This document shows positions 32,582 to 42,688 of a DNA stretch of 64,000 bases, one piece after another; within the stretch, counting starts at the first letter, position 1; each line of letters starts with the position of its first letter. The stretch spans positions 11,185,741 through 11,249,740 of the forward strand of contig OX336348.1 in NCBI GenBank assembly GCA_946902875.1. Reading direction: 5' to 3'. Position numbers and translations under genes: made by a program. Under the pieces are notes generated by a model. The model was given only the letters and a program-made list of their open reading frames with translations, did no database searches and had not been told where the DNA came from. This DNA is from Nematopogon swammerdamellus. Taxonomy: Eukaryota; Arthropoda; Insecta; Lepidoptera; Adelidae.

Positions 32582-33155
32582 CTACCTTTTGCCGTTCCAC
32601 TCACTAGCAGTGAGAGCGGTTGACTTTTCTACGAGAAAAAAAAAAAACCTCGTTGCTAGGTGCCACGCCTCTTGTCACCTACGAGGGAGCTACCCTATCC
32701 TTTCTCTCACTCGGTCTACTACCGCCCTCTCCGCAGGCCCACGCGTTGCACCTGCGAAGGGAGAGAAAAAAAAATAACTACCTTTTGCCGCTTCACTCAC
32801 TCTAACAGTGAACGCGGTTGACTATACTGCATGAAAAAAAAAACGTTTCTAGGTGCCATACCCCTCTGGTCACCTACGAGGGAGCTACACTTTCCTTTCT
32901 CTCACTCGGTCTACTACCGCCCTCTCCGCAGGCCCACGCGTTGCACCTGCGAAGAAAAAAAAATACCTACCTTTTGCCGTTCCACACACTAACAGTGAGA
33001 GCGGTTGACAATACTAGCGAAAAAAAAAACCCTCGTTGCTAGGTGCCATACCTCTGGTCCCCTACTAACGAGGCTGAACTTTCCTATTCTCTCTCTCGGT
33101 CTACTACCGCCCTCTCTGCAGGCCCACGCGTTGCGTCTGCGAAGGGGAAGAGAAA
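32582..33155. repeat. ~190-bp tandem repeat, 3 copies, inside the LARD-like element
   Basis: CTACCTTTTGCCGTTCCAC recurs at 32582, 32778 and 32967 (periods 196 and 189). Each unit contains AGTGAGAGCGGTTGAC, an A-run, TTGCTAGGTGCCA and CTCGGTCTACTACCGCCC, then GCAGGCCCACGCGTTGC. Confidence 0.88.
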
Positions 33156-35568
33156 AACTGCTATGGCCGGTCCGCCGTCGCTATACGGTGGGCACCGGTT
33201 GACTGGAATCGGGCCCACGCGCCCGCCTGAACGAGTGGAGCGGGCTCCGTTTCACTCGTTATTCTTTATAAAATAAAGTGAAAAAACTTATTTAGGCAGT
33301 TACTACTAACTGCCGCGACTGGCCGCCACCTCGCCGCCGGCCGCCCTACTGCGTGGGTGGAGTAGCCTCTCCCTCTGTGTGGGCCGTGTACCGCCTCTCG
33401 CGGTACTAGTCAGGTAGCTACCTATCTGTCCTATCCCCCGCGCTGCCCCCCAGATATCTCTCTGCGGGGTCAGGGGGACGGTCTACGCTTTACCGGCTAC
33501 TCACTTACATTGATGAGAAAGATATTTCTGTTACCATGTAACTAATGTTCGCCTAGCGCCATCTACCGCTTAGCGGCGACGGCTCTGGGCTGCTCGCTCG
33601 CTGTTAGCTTCCTTAGCTAGCGGACGCCGCATCTAACGGACGAGCCGCCTCGCCGCTAGATGGCGTCCGTTCTTCGCGAAAAATCGATTCTTAGGAATTA
33701 AGTTTCAACGATAAATTCTTTTTTTGATTTTCTTTGATAAATTTGTGTACTTACTCGTTACTTATGTATGAGTTATAGTTATGAGGCGCGGGCCTCGGAC
33801 AGACTAAGCGGCGTTCCCTCCGCTAAGGACTGAACATCGCCTGACCCGAGGCAGCCTTTTTAACTTCACTTTGTTTTTCTCTAGTTCTGTGTACCACTCC
33901 CGTAAATATTATATGTTAGCATGTAAGTAGGGTTTCGGCCGACTGCCGTATTATCATAGCCCGTACTAAGGGCTGATTGAGCGGTATGCCTATTTTATTA
34001 GTTTTTTAGTTAGCCCCATATGGACGTAGCTCACGTTCGATATAAGATCTCAATACGAACTCTTTGTATCCGCCCAGAAAAAAAAACAACTTCTTTTTAT
34101 TTATAATCTGCTTCGATAACTCATAATAACCGTCAGCGCCCTCTAGCGGGCTGGCGGCGGTCGGTATTACTGCCGCCGCCGGTATTACGGCCGCCCGTAT
34201 TCTATGAGTGCGAACTTGACCATACTTAGCCATCCACCTGGGCAAATCGGTGGCCGACCTAACTTTATAATTATATATATTCTTTGTTGTTTAAATTATC
34301 GTGTTTCTAGCATGAGCGTCGCTCTCGGATAAGTAAATCCGCACGAGCGAACCTATCGTAGACTGCTTCGTACTTGGTGTGCACGCCAAGTACGGAACGC
34401 TAATTATAGGTTGACAGCTGCTTAGCTGTCAACATTTTCGCTCACCGTTGCCCGAAGTCCATCACCGAGTGCAGTGCGCGGATCTGGCGAACGAGTGGAC
34501 CGTGCCTTCCCTGCTGGGCCGGTCCCCGCAAGGCCGGAGCCGTGCGCGGCGCCCCGCGTGCCGTCGGCCTCCGAGCAGCGGTCCGACTCGATGGGTGAAC
34601 CCCTGTTTTTCCGCTAGCGTAATATCCGTGCCCGACCGATAGTTGCAGCGTAATGCCGCCTACTATGCGGCTCGCTGTCTTCTTCCTTCTTCACTGAACC
34701 GGCGCTGTAGCCCCTGCTTAGGGGAGGACCCGAGCGGCTGACGCTCGGGCCTGCCCCGCGGAATGAAAGAAGGATACGCCTCGGGGCCGTGCTAAGCCTC
34801 CGAGGCCGGAATGTATGGCGAGGGATGCGAGGGACGAAAGGTGGGTGGCTGGCTATAGCGCGGGTCGGTATCTGTCTCTTCTTGTAGTATGTAAGTAGCT
34901 AGGGTATTTCTTTTATTTGAGTCCCTCTGACTCGGCGGCTGGCCGTCTTTCATTGGGAGTCCCCCCTCTACCGGGGACCTGTCCCGCTCAGCCCTGCCAC
35001 GCGCCCTCTGTCAGCGGACCTACGTTCCCCTGACGCGCGCGTGCTTTGCGGGGATAGACTGGGTACTTGCTGTGTCTACACGCAGCTGTAGCTAGGGAGT
35101 CTCGCGCCGGGGTATCTACCGCCGGTGTCGGGCATCTAACCTCTAGTGAAAAATGCTCCAGAGCGGTAACCATAGCTGACTGTGGGAACTCTGCCCAAAA
35201 ATAAGCCACTTAACTTGATTAACTTCCTGCCGTCTAAACGTAGGACCCACTCTGCGCTAACCGCAAACATTCTCTAGCCCTAAGTAGCTAGGGATCTAGC
35301 ATTAATTTAATTTCTTCTCTCCTATTTAGGCTAGACGTAAAAATTAATTTTAAAAATTCTTTTTTTACTTACCGTTTAGCCGTAAGTCTTACTCGCCTAA
35401 TGCGACCTCTACTGTGTTCTCTTGTGCGTTCTAGTGCTTAACGCTAGCTGTTACTTTAGTTTGTAATTTCTTTACTGTGCGCTTAGCCTCTGACCCTAGG
35501 TCGTAACGGCCTGGGCGACCGCTCTCTATCCCTCACGCGGCTATCGCTGGCCGCGCCTGCCACGGGCG

Positions 35569-35581
<13 letters not shown>

Positions 35582-35606
<25 letters not shown>

Positions 35607-35974
35607 GAACCTGACACGGTTGGCTACATCACCTACAACATCCGTGATGTCAGCCCATAACACAGGGTGAACTAGGTGCCATGTCAGTGCTTCCCTTCAT
35701 TTCATGTCGGCTACACTAAACTGGACGGAAAACACGAACTATTTACATAGCCGTTTCGACCGACGTTTCGTTCAGTGCGGTGGTACCAACCCGGCCGGGA
35801 TAAACCCTACCACCTAGTAAGGTAAGAAGGGAAGGGACCTACAGTTTAACGTGGAATCCGAACCACGGTCAGCCTCCAACGGTCGAGCGGTCACCCATCC
35901 AATCACTGACCGCGCTCAGCGTTGCTTAATAACAGTTGACTAACCAACCGCGCCACTAAGCTACCGAGGCTGAC
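35582..35974 (-). mobile_element. Full-length SINE nested in the LARD-like element
   Basis: Minus-orientation copy of the SINE at 19444: a long T-run (its A-tail) at the left, ATGGAACCTGACACGGTTGG, GTGCTTCCCTTC, GCCGTTTCGACCG, the B box GGAATCCGAACC and the A box region CCACTAAGCTACCGAGG at the right. It breaks nothing coding. Confidence 0.88.
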
Positions 35975-35984
35975 GAATTTTCTT

Positions 35985-36125
35985 ATCCCTTAGTCGACTT
36001 TTACGACATGCGACGGGGAGAGATGCAGTGGGGCTATTCTTTTTAAGTACCGACCCCACACGGTACACATGCGACGGGGAGAGATGCAGTGGGGACATGC
36101 GACGGGGAGAGATGCAGTGGGGAAA
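35985..36125. repeat. Interspersed repeat with extra 28-bp tandem copies
   Basis: CCTTAGTCGACTTTTACG to CCGACCCCACACGG is the same repeat as at 13105 and 23135. After it, ACATGCGACGGGGAGAGATG and GCAGTGGGG are repeated at about 36067 and 36094, so this segment was locally duplicated. Confidence 0.75.
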
Positions 36126-36600
36126 CTGTTAATCAATAATAACTGTAAATGCGGATTATACCACTTGCCTAAGCTCCCGCTTCCGCGAGTAGGTACTATC
36201 ATCTGCCGTGCTCATCTGAGAGCACGGATTGAAAAAAAAAAATCTTTTTTTTTATAATACTTACCTAACTCCCTTCGGCGAGTCAGTATCTTCGACCGCC
36301 GCCCTTGACCATAAGCTTGGGTTAAAAATAATAATAATAAAACTTTATACACTAACCTTATTTGTGTAACTGCTCACAGGTACATACTGGGTACCTCGGT
36401 CTCCGGCGCCCGGAGCTACCGGAACGCTGAGTCTCCAGCCGAGCTGCAGCGTAGACCGAGCGTGCCCACCTTTCCTTGCAGGGGGGCCTACCACCTGCAG
36501 AGGCGAGCTGTGGCCGGAAGCCGCAACTGCCGCGTACCTCGGCCTGCCGGGGGCCGGCATCGGCGCTCCCGAGTCGCGCCTCTCACCCGAGAGGGGAGGC

Positions 36601-37893
36601 TGTCACGTAGTGCGGGGCCCTGACCCCTCGCTACGTATGATCGTCTTCCATTTAGGCCAAGCTCCCCTGTAAAAACTAACTTACTATGTATTATACCGTC
36701 AACCTCCGGCGGCACCGACCTATCGTAGGATCCCGTCGCCTAACGTCGACCACTCCGGTTCGCGCGGACGTACGGATCCCCCGCCGCCGTGCGCATGGAG
36801 TGATGGCGGGAGGCGAGGTTATATAAACTCGGGCGCGCGGCTGTCGGTCACTTTAGTCCTACCGCAGCCGCCCCGACTACACCTCCTGCCATCTACTCCA
36901 GCACCCGCGGCGGAGGCCGCCTGCTGCTCCGGTATTTAATCTTTTATTCTTAAGTAACTTTCTCATACTTACTATTCCTCCCTGCTTGCTTGCTTAACCT
37001 GATACTGCTCACGATTGCTTCTCCTTGTCTCCCGTGCACGTGGTATTAGCCTCACTGCCACGTGCCGGCCCTTACTGTAATTACTGTACCGCGGTTGGTA
37101 ATCTGCCTTCCAGCCGCGGGTGCTTCGGCGGGGGCTCGCCTCAGGGCTCGCCGCCGCTCTTCTGTGACCAATGCTTCGGCGGGGGCTCGCCTCAGGGCTC
37201 GCCGCCGCTCTTCTGTGAATGCTGCTTCGGCGGGGGGCTCGCCTTAGAGCTCGCCGCCGCTCATCTGTGAACTACTACCGCTTCGGTGGAGGCTCGCCTC
37301 TCGGCTCGCCTGCTGCGCTGCTGTACGTCGCTTCGGCCCGGGCTTGCCTTCTTGGTTCACCCCGCCGCTACTGCCTGCCGGTGCCGGGACTCTGCCCGGC
37401 CCGGCCACGTGTGAGACCGCGTCCACACAGTCTTGCCGACCTACGGCAAGGCCTTCTGCTGCTCCAGAAGAAGCCGCTGCACGGCCTACGGCGGGTGCGC
37501 CTACCGCTCCCACCGCACCTCGAAGCCTGGCTTCACATACCTGCAACTTTCCCGGACCTACCGGGGAGATCCTCGCCACAGCATTGAAGATAAGTGCTGT
37601 GCAACGGACTCCAGATACTCTCGCTTCGATTGCTTAGCCGTCAAATCAGGCCCCATCAAGACAAGAACTAAACTCTATAACTGTACTACGATAACTACCG
37701 CCCCACGGTCTAGCTCTGTAATTAGAACATAAGAACTATACTTAATAAAATTGTTACAATAGAACTAGATCGTCTCGTCATTGACTTCTCCCTTCCCAAG
37801 ATCCAGATACCATGCGGGGTCAGAACCCGAGCCTGTAACCACTGAGAGACTAATTGCGCACCTAACCAGGGTCACGCTCTGTAAGGTGTGACA
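36601..37893 (+). repeat. 3' LTR of the LARD-like element
   Basis: Same length as the 5' LTR and, by eye, the same sequence, including TATA box, 51-bp repeats and AATAAA. Directly followed by the GTAG target duplicate. Confidence 0.9.
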
Positions 37894-37910
37894 GTAGGTT
37901 TTTTTTATTA

Positions 37911-38015
37911 TTATTTTTTTATGGAAACTGACACGGTTGGCTACATCACCTACAACATCCGTGATGTCGGCCCATAACACCGGACGAACTTGGTGCCACG
38001 TCAGTGCTTCCCTTG
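37911..38015 (-). mobile_element. 3' fragment of a SINE
   Basis: TTATGGAAACTGACACGG, CTACAACATCCGTGATG and GTGCCACGTCAGTGC match the SINE 3' end in minus orientation. The break at AGGGAAGC is the same as in the inverted copy at 40146-40250, and in both the next bases are satellite, so the two were made by one duplication. Confidence 0.8.
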
Positions 38016-38520
38016 GAGAAGGTTTATGGTCTTCCTGAACGCAGCTCGGGCTTCAGCCTCGCCCTCTGTTACTTTCATCGAAAAGGTTATCGTCTTCCTG
38101 AACTGAACGGAGCTCGGCCTTCGGCTTCGCCCTCAGTTGCTTACTTTCATCAAGAAGGTTTATAGTCTTCCTGAACGCAGCTTTGCCTTCGGCCTCCCTC
38201 GCACTTAATTACTTAATTTCTTCGAAAAGGTTTATTGTTTATTGTTTATTGTATAATTTCATCCACAGGTAGGTAACCTACGCTTGGACATGTCGAAAAT
38301 TCCGCCAGTTCTAAATTCAATGCGAAGAAGAACTGACAAACAAACTTCGCAAGTCACAATGTTTTGTTAGTACCTTATAAGTATTATATTATAGTAACTT
38401 ACAAATAATTAACCCATACTACCGCTCACAAGAGCATTAATATTATACTCTTCCTGAACGCAGCTTGGCCTTCGGCCTCGCCTTTAGTATGTTACTTACT
38501 TTCTTTGAGAATGTTTCAAA
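38016..38520. repeat. Satellite block 2 (inverted relative to block 1)
   Basis: GAACGCAGCTCGGGC and GCCTCGCCCTCTGTTAC-type units, degenerate, interrupted by unique sequence at 38250-38450. It mirrors 39830-40145. Confidence 0.75.
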
Positions 38521-38679
38521 GTCAAAGTCAAAGTCAAAGTTTTTATTTAGTATTAAGCTTACATCGTCAATACATATTAATCCAATTCAAAACATTTATA
38601 ATAATAATTTTCAAATATTTCGCAAGAGACTGTCTCAGTTAATAATTACCACATTCAATTATTTTGATTCACATATCAT
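38514..38679 (-). mobile_element. Likely LINE 3' tail
   Basis: A GTCAAA run followed by GTTTTTATTTAG, read on minus as CTAAATAAAAAC then (TTTGAC)n, is the form of a LINE 3' end with a simple-repeat tail. No coding sequence left. Confidence 0.4.
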
Positions 38680-39750
38680 CATCAATACTAATAATAAATC
38701 TGTAAGGCATGGTCGTGGAGTAAGTTGCTTTGTTTTTTGAAATATTGGGTTTGTAGACTCTGTGTATGATACTAAAACTAAATTTACGATTTTTAGAAAT
38801 CATTTCTGTATGTATGTATGTTCCACCATAACTCTTAAACCGATCATCTGAATTCGATGAAACTTCGTTCAAGTACATTTACCTACACGGGACACAGGAT
38901 AGGCTTAATAAAATTTACTTCCGGTTACGCTAAGATGTGGCTCCCATACAAACCGATATGTTCCGTAGGCGCCGTAGTACTATAGGTATTTACCGAGCGG
39001 GCGGCCGCAATATGATAGAATGGATCTTTGTTCCTCTTTCACGCGAAAACTACTGAACAGATTTTGATGAGCCTTTACAGTACATCAAAATAACATATAG
39101 GCTATAATTTATACAGACATTGTGTAAATTGGCCCAAATAGGTATATCCATAAATGTCAAGTAGTTAAGTCGGAAAAAATCCTGCCATCTGAGCGCTATC
39201 TCGGCATGCGCTGAATAAACCGTTAGAGTTACACGAAGATAATGTACGAGTATAATGACGTTGTTTCTCTTAAATAGTTCTAAAAAAAAGTCCGCGACAG
39301 CATATATCTACCTTTTATGTGGAAGCCACTATAGCCAAAATAGTGAACCATAAATACATTTAAATTGGATACTTACTGTATTTACAATGCACATTTTACA
39401 GTACGTATTTAATTAATCCTTATCAAAATACATACTTTTATCGCTTCTGGTATTTAAACTTTGGCTTTTACACTAAGTAATTTGGACCAATAGTTTAAAA
39501 GTTACGACGATGAGAATGTCTTGATATGGCGTCCTGCGGTGCGGCGCACAGTGGGGCGGGGCGAATAATTATGTATGCATGAATTTCCTCCATAACATTT
39601 AAATTAGTACACGCACATTTAGCTATACGAGACACAGGATAGGCTAAATAAAATTCAGTTCCGGTTACGCTAATAGGTGGAATATTTTACTTAGTTAGAT
39701 ATCTAAAGTATTTGATTTATTTTAACTGAAGTTTCGTATTTTAATATCGA
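38680..39750. repeat. Interspersed repeat X, reference copy
   Basis: Two modules: about 38680-39020 (AATCTGTAAGG, CATTTCTGTATG, GACACAGGATAGGC, CCGATATGTTCCG, ending GATAGAATGG) and about 39020-39750 (CCTTTACAGTACATC, TCCGCGACAGCATATATC, GCGGTGCGGCGCAC, GGTTACGCTAATAGG, ending TTTTAATATCGAC). It carries no insertions at the sites that are filled in the other copies, so it serves as the empty-site reference. No coding potential; superfamily unknown. Confidence 0.8.
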
Positions 39751-39754
39751 CAGC

Positions 39755-40145
39755 TTTTTCCCGCGGATTCGCTCGCGTGAAATTTGTATTTCAAAAGAAG
39801 AAAGTCAGTAACTTAGGCCAGGGCCGGAGGGTGAACTGGATTCAGATAAACAATAAACATTCTCAAAGAAAGTAAGTAACATACTAAAGGCGAGGCCGAA
39901 GGCCGAGCTGCGTTCAGGAAGAGTATAAACATTTTCGAAGAAAGTAAGTAACAAAGGGCGAGGCCGAAGGCCGAGCTGCATTCAGGAAGACTATAAACCT
40001 TCTCGAAGAAATTAAGTAATTGAGGGCGAGGGAGGCCCAAGGCCGAGCTGCGTTCAGAAAGACTATAAACATTCTTGATGAAAGTAAGTAACAGAGGGCG
40101 AGGCCGAAGGCCGAGCTGCGTTCAGGAAGACCATAAACCTTCTCC
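39755..40145. repeat. Satellite block 3 with degenerate Helitron-like head
   Basis: CAGCTTTTTCCCGCGGATTC (39750-39769) is a degraded CTAGCTTTTGCCCGCGG end, followed by about five units with GAGGCCGAAGGCCGAGCTGC. Confidence 0.8.
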
Positions 40146-40255
40146 AAGGGAAGCACTGACGTGGCACTAAGTTCGTCCGGTATTATGGGCCGACATCACG
40201 GATGTTGTAGGTGATGTAGCCAACCGTGTCAGTTTCCATAAAAAAATAAAAATTG
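40146..40255 (+). mobile_element. 3' fragment of a SINE
   Basis: AGGGAAGCACTGACGTGGC to GTCAGTTTCCATAAAA, inverted partner of 37911-38015. Confidence 0.8.
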
Positions 40256-40261
40256 CATAAA

Positions 40262-41816
40262 AAGGCCGGGCTGTATCCTGGAAGACGCTGACAGTAACTA
40301 ACTATGGACGACAGTTACATACTTTCTTCAAGACGGTTTATAGTCTTCCTGAACGCAGCTCGGCCTTCGGCCTCGCCCTGAATTACTTGACTTCTTCGAA
40401 ACGTTTATAGTCTTCCTGAACGCAGCTCGGCATTCGGCCTCGCCCTCTGTTACTTACTCTCTTCGAAAAGGTTATCGTCTTCCTGAACGCAGCTCGGTCT
40501 TCGGCCTCGCCCTCAGTTACTTACTTTCATCGAGAAGGTATAGTCTTCCTGAACGCAGCTCGGCCTTCGGCCTCGCCCTTAGTTACTTACTTTCTTCGAG
40601 AAGGTTTATGGTCTTCCTGAACGCAGCTGGCCTTCGACATCGCCCTCTGTTACTTACTTTCTTCGAAAAGGTTATCGTCTCCCTGACCGCAGCTCGGCCT
40701 TCGGCCTCGCCCTCAGTTACTTACTTTCATTAAGAAGGTTTATAGTCTTCCTGAACGCAGCTCGGCCTTTGGCCTCGCCCTCAATTACTTAATTTCGTCG
40801 AGAAGTTTTATAGTCTTTCCGAACGCAGCTCGGTCTTCGGCCTCGCCCTCTGTTACTTACTTTCTTCGAATAGGTTATCGTCTTCCTGAACGCAGCTCGG
40901 CCTTCGGCCTCGCCCTCAATTACTTACTTTCTTCGAGAAGCTGTATTGTCGTACGTAACTAAGGGCGTGACCGAAGGCCGGGCTGTATCCTGGAAGACGC
41001 TGACAGTAACTAACTATGGACGATAGTTACATACTTTCTTCAAGACGATTTATAGTCTTCCTGAACGCAGCTCGGCCTTCAGCCTCGCCCTGAATTACTT
41101 GATTTCTTCGAAACGTTTATAGTCTTCCTGAACGCAGCTCGGAATTCGGCATCGCCCTCTGTTACTTACTTTCTTCGAAAAGGTTATCGTCTTTCTGAAC
41201 GCAGCTCGGTCTTCGGCCTCGCCCTAAGTTACTTACTATCTTCGAGAAGGTTTATGGTCTTCCTGAACGCAGCTGGCCTTTGACCTCGCCGTCTGTTACT
41301 TACTTTCTTCGAAAACGTTATCGTCTCCCTGACCGCAGCTCGGCCTTCGGAATCGCTCTCAGTTACTTACTTTCATTAAGAAGGTTTATAGTCTTCCTGA
41401 ACGCAGCTCGGCCTTCGGCCTCGCCTTCAATTACTTAATTTCGTCGAGAAGTTTTATAGTCTTCCTGAACGCAGCTCGGCCTTCGGCCTCGCCCTTAGTT
41501 ACTTACTTTGTTCGAGAAGGTTTATGGTCTTTCCGAACGCAGCTCGGCCTTCGGCCTCGCACTCTGTTACTTACTTTCTTCGAAAAGGTTATCGTCTTCC
41601 TGAACGCAGCTCGGCCTTCGGCCTCGCCCTTAGTTACTTACTTTCTTCGAGAAGGTGTATTGTCGTCCAGAATGCAGCTCAGCCTGAAGCCTCGCCGTTA
41701 GTTACTTACTTTAGTTGAGAAGTTTTATTGTTTACCTAAACGCAGATCGGCCTTAGTTACTTACTTTCTTCCTTTGAAATACGAATTTCACGCGAGCGAA
41801 GCCGCGGGCAAAAGCT
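40262..41816. mobile_element. Helitron-like satellite block 4, about 21 units
   Basis: Starts GGCCGGGCTGTATCCTGG, the tail motif of block 1 inverted, and ends GCGGGCAAAAGCTAG followed by T. Units read GAACGCAGCTCGGCCTTCGG and CTCGCCCTCAGTTACTTAC. The tail motif recurs at 40975-41035, so two elements are fused head to tail here. Confidence 0.65.
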
Positions 41817-42059
41817 AGTTAAATAATAATAATCTAATTTATCATATTGCCGGACAAGAAATCATACAACGACCGCAAAGAATGTAAGGTCGTAGAAGCA
41901 CAGATTACTTAATAGTTACTTCGTAACAGATAAATCACTTAATAGAAAATGTTCCTACCTTCGGGCTTTAATAGCCTACTGCTTCACGTCGCCAATCACT
42001 GCGTGCGAAAATGTACCTTAGCGATCGAGTGTAAAGTGGTTATTGCTTTGCAGCTGCGC
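41817..42059. other. Short noncoding spacer
   Basis: No recognised content. Confidence 0.3.
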
Positions 42060-42526
42060 GCAGTTGCGTGGGCGAGCGTCTTTGTATACTTCGCGCGGCT
42101 GACGAATTTCCACTGAAATAGACCGCCGCCGGCGGCCCGTCGGGCGGTAGGTAGTTAGCGCGCGCAAGTACATAGAGTGCGTGAGGCCTGGTAGAAGGTC
42201 TTACCTTGAAGCCATTTAACCAATTTCCTCTTGAAAGCTGGCCTTTCGGTTTCTTCTTCACGCAATTCTCTCGGTAATTTATTGTATAAGTTTGTACTTT
42301 CAAATATAATACTTTTTTTAAATTTTTCCGTCTTATGTTTTCGTTGTTGAATGTTCTCCCTGTGTCTTGTTCCATAATTATGATTGGCAGTGTTATATTC
42401 TGCGGGATTAGTTTTTATATACATGACGGTTCTCAGAACATATACATCAAACATTGTTAGTAATCGTAATTGTTTGAATAATGGCTCGCAATGTGTGTGT
42501 TTATTGTTTATCTGAATCCAGTTCAC
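42060..42526 (-). pseudogene. LINE C-terminal domain fragment
   Basis: The minus-strand frame from 42526 encodes LRLLTMFDVYVLRTVMYI, NHNYGTRHRENIQ, FESTNLYNKLPRELREEE and FKRKLVKWLQGKTFYQ. The H-x-Y-x-TR and YNKLP...FKRKLK pattern is the usual end of Jockey/RTE-type LINE proteins. Nothing upstream of this domain is present, so it is strongly 5'-truncated; the 3' untranslated part runs toward 42060. The first 20 or so codons are satellite-derived and not part of the LINE. Which LINE it belongs to cannot be told. Confidence 0.6.
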
Positions 42527-42574
42527 CCTCCGGCCCTGGCCTGAGTTACTTACTTTCTTCTTTTGAAATACAAA

Positions 42575-42688
42575 TTTCGAATACGGCGGGAAAAATCTAT
42601 CGATATTAAAATAAGAAACTTCAGTTAAAATAAATCAAATACTTTAGGATACCTAACTAAATAAAATATTCCACCTATTAGCGTAACC
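42575..42688. repeat. Repeat X copy b, left piece
   Basis: GAAACTTCAGTTAAAATAAA to CACCTATTAGCGTAACC, inverted relative to the copy at 38680. It continues at 45652 after the palindromic insertion. Confidence 0.85.

Larger units (their letters stand above)
30386..36600 (+). other. Interior of the LARD-like element, no coding capacity
   Basis: All frames on both strands were checked for gag zinc knuckles, a protease motif, YxDD reverse transcriptase and integrase motifs; none is present. Composition shifts between AT-rich (30480-31920) and GC-rich (33300-35100) segments. CTACCTAC and ACTTAC motifs recur throughout. Contains a 3-copy tandem repeat (32582-33155), a SINE (35582-35974) and a tandem 28-bp repeat (36064-36122). 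Confidence 0.75.
29093..37893 (+). mobile_element. Noncoding LTR retrotransposon derivative (LARD-like), 8.8 kb
   Basis: Two direct repeats of exactly 1293 bp (29093-30385 and 36601-37893), which I could not tell apart by eye, begin TGTCACGTAGTG and end AAGGTGTGACA. They are flanked by GTAG on both sides (29089-29092 and 37894-37897), a 4-bp target duplication. TTGGCTACCCAACGTGCGGGG directly after the first LTR is a plausible primer-binding site and GAGAGGGGAGG directly before the second a polypurine tract. The 6.2-kb interior shows no gag or pol. It carries a nested SINE and tandem repeats. It must have been mobilised by enzymes of another element. Plus-strand orientation follows from PBS and PPT. 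The parent superfamily (gypsy or BEL) cannot be told. Confidence 0.88.

Noticed and set aside
30386..36600. Hidden gag-pol of the 8.8-kb LTR element
   Set aside because: Reading all frames shows no zinc knuckle, retropepsin, YxDD or D,D-35-E pattern, even allowing for frameshifts.
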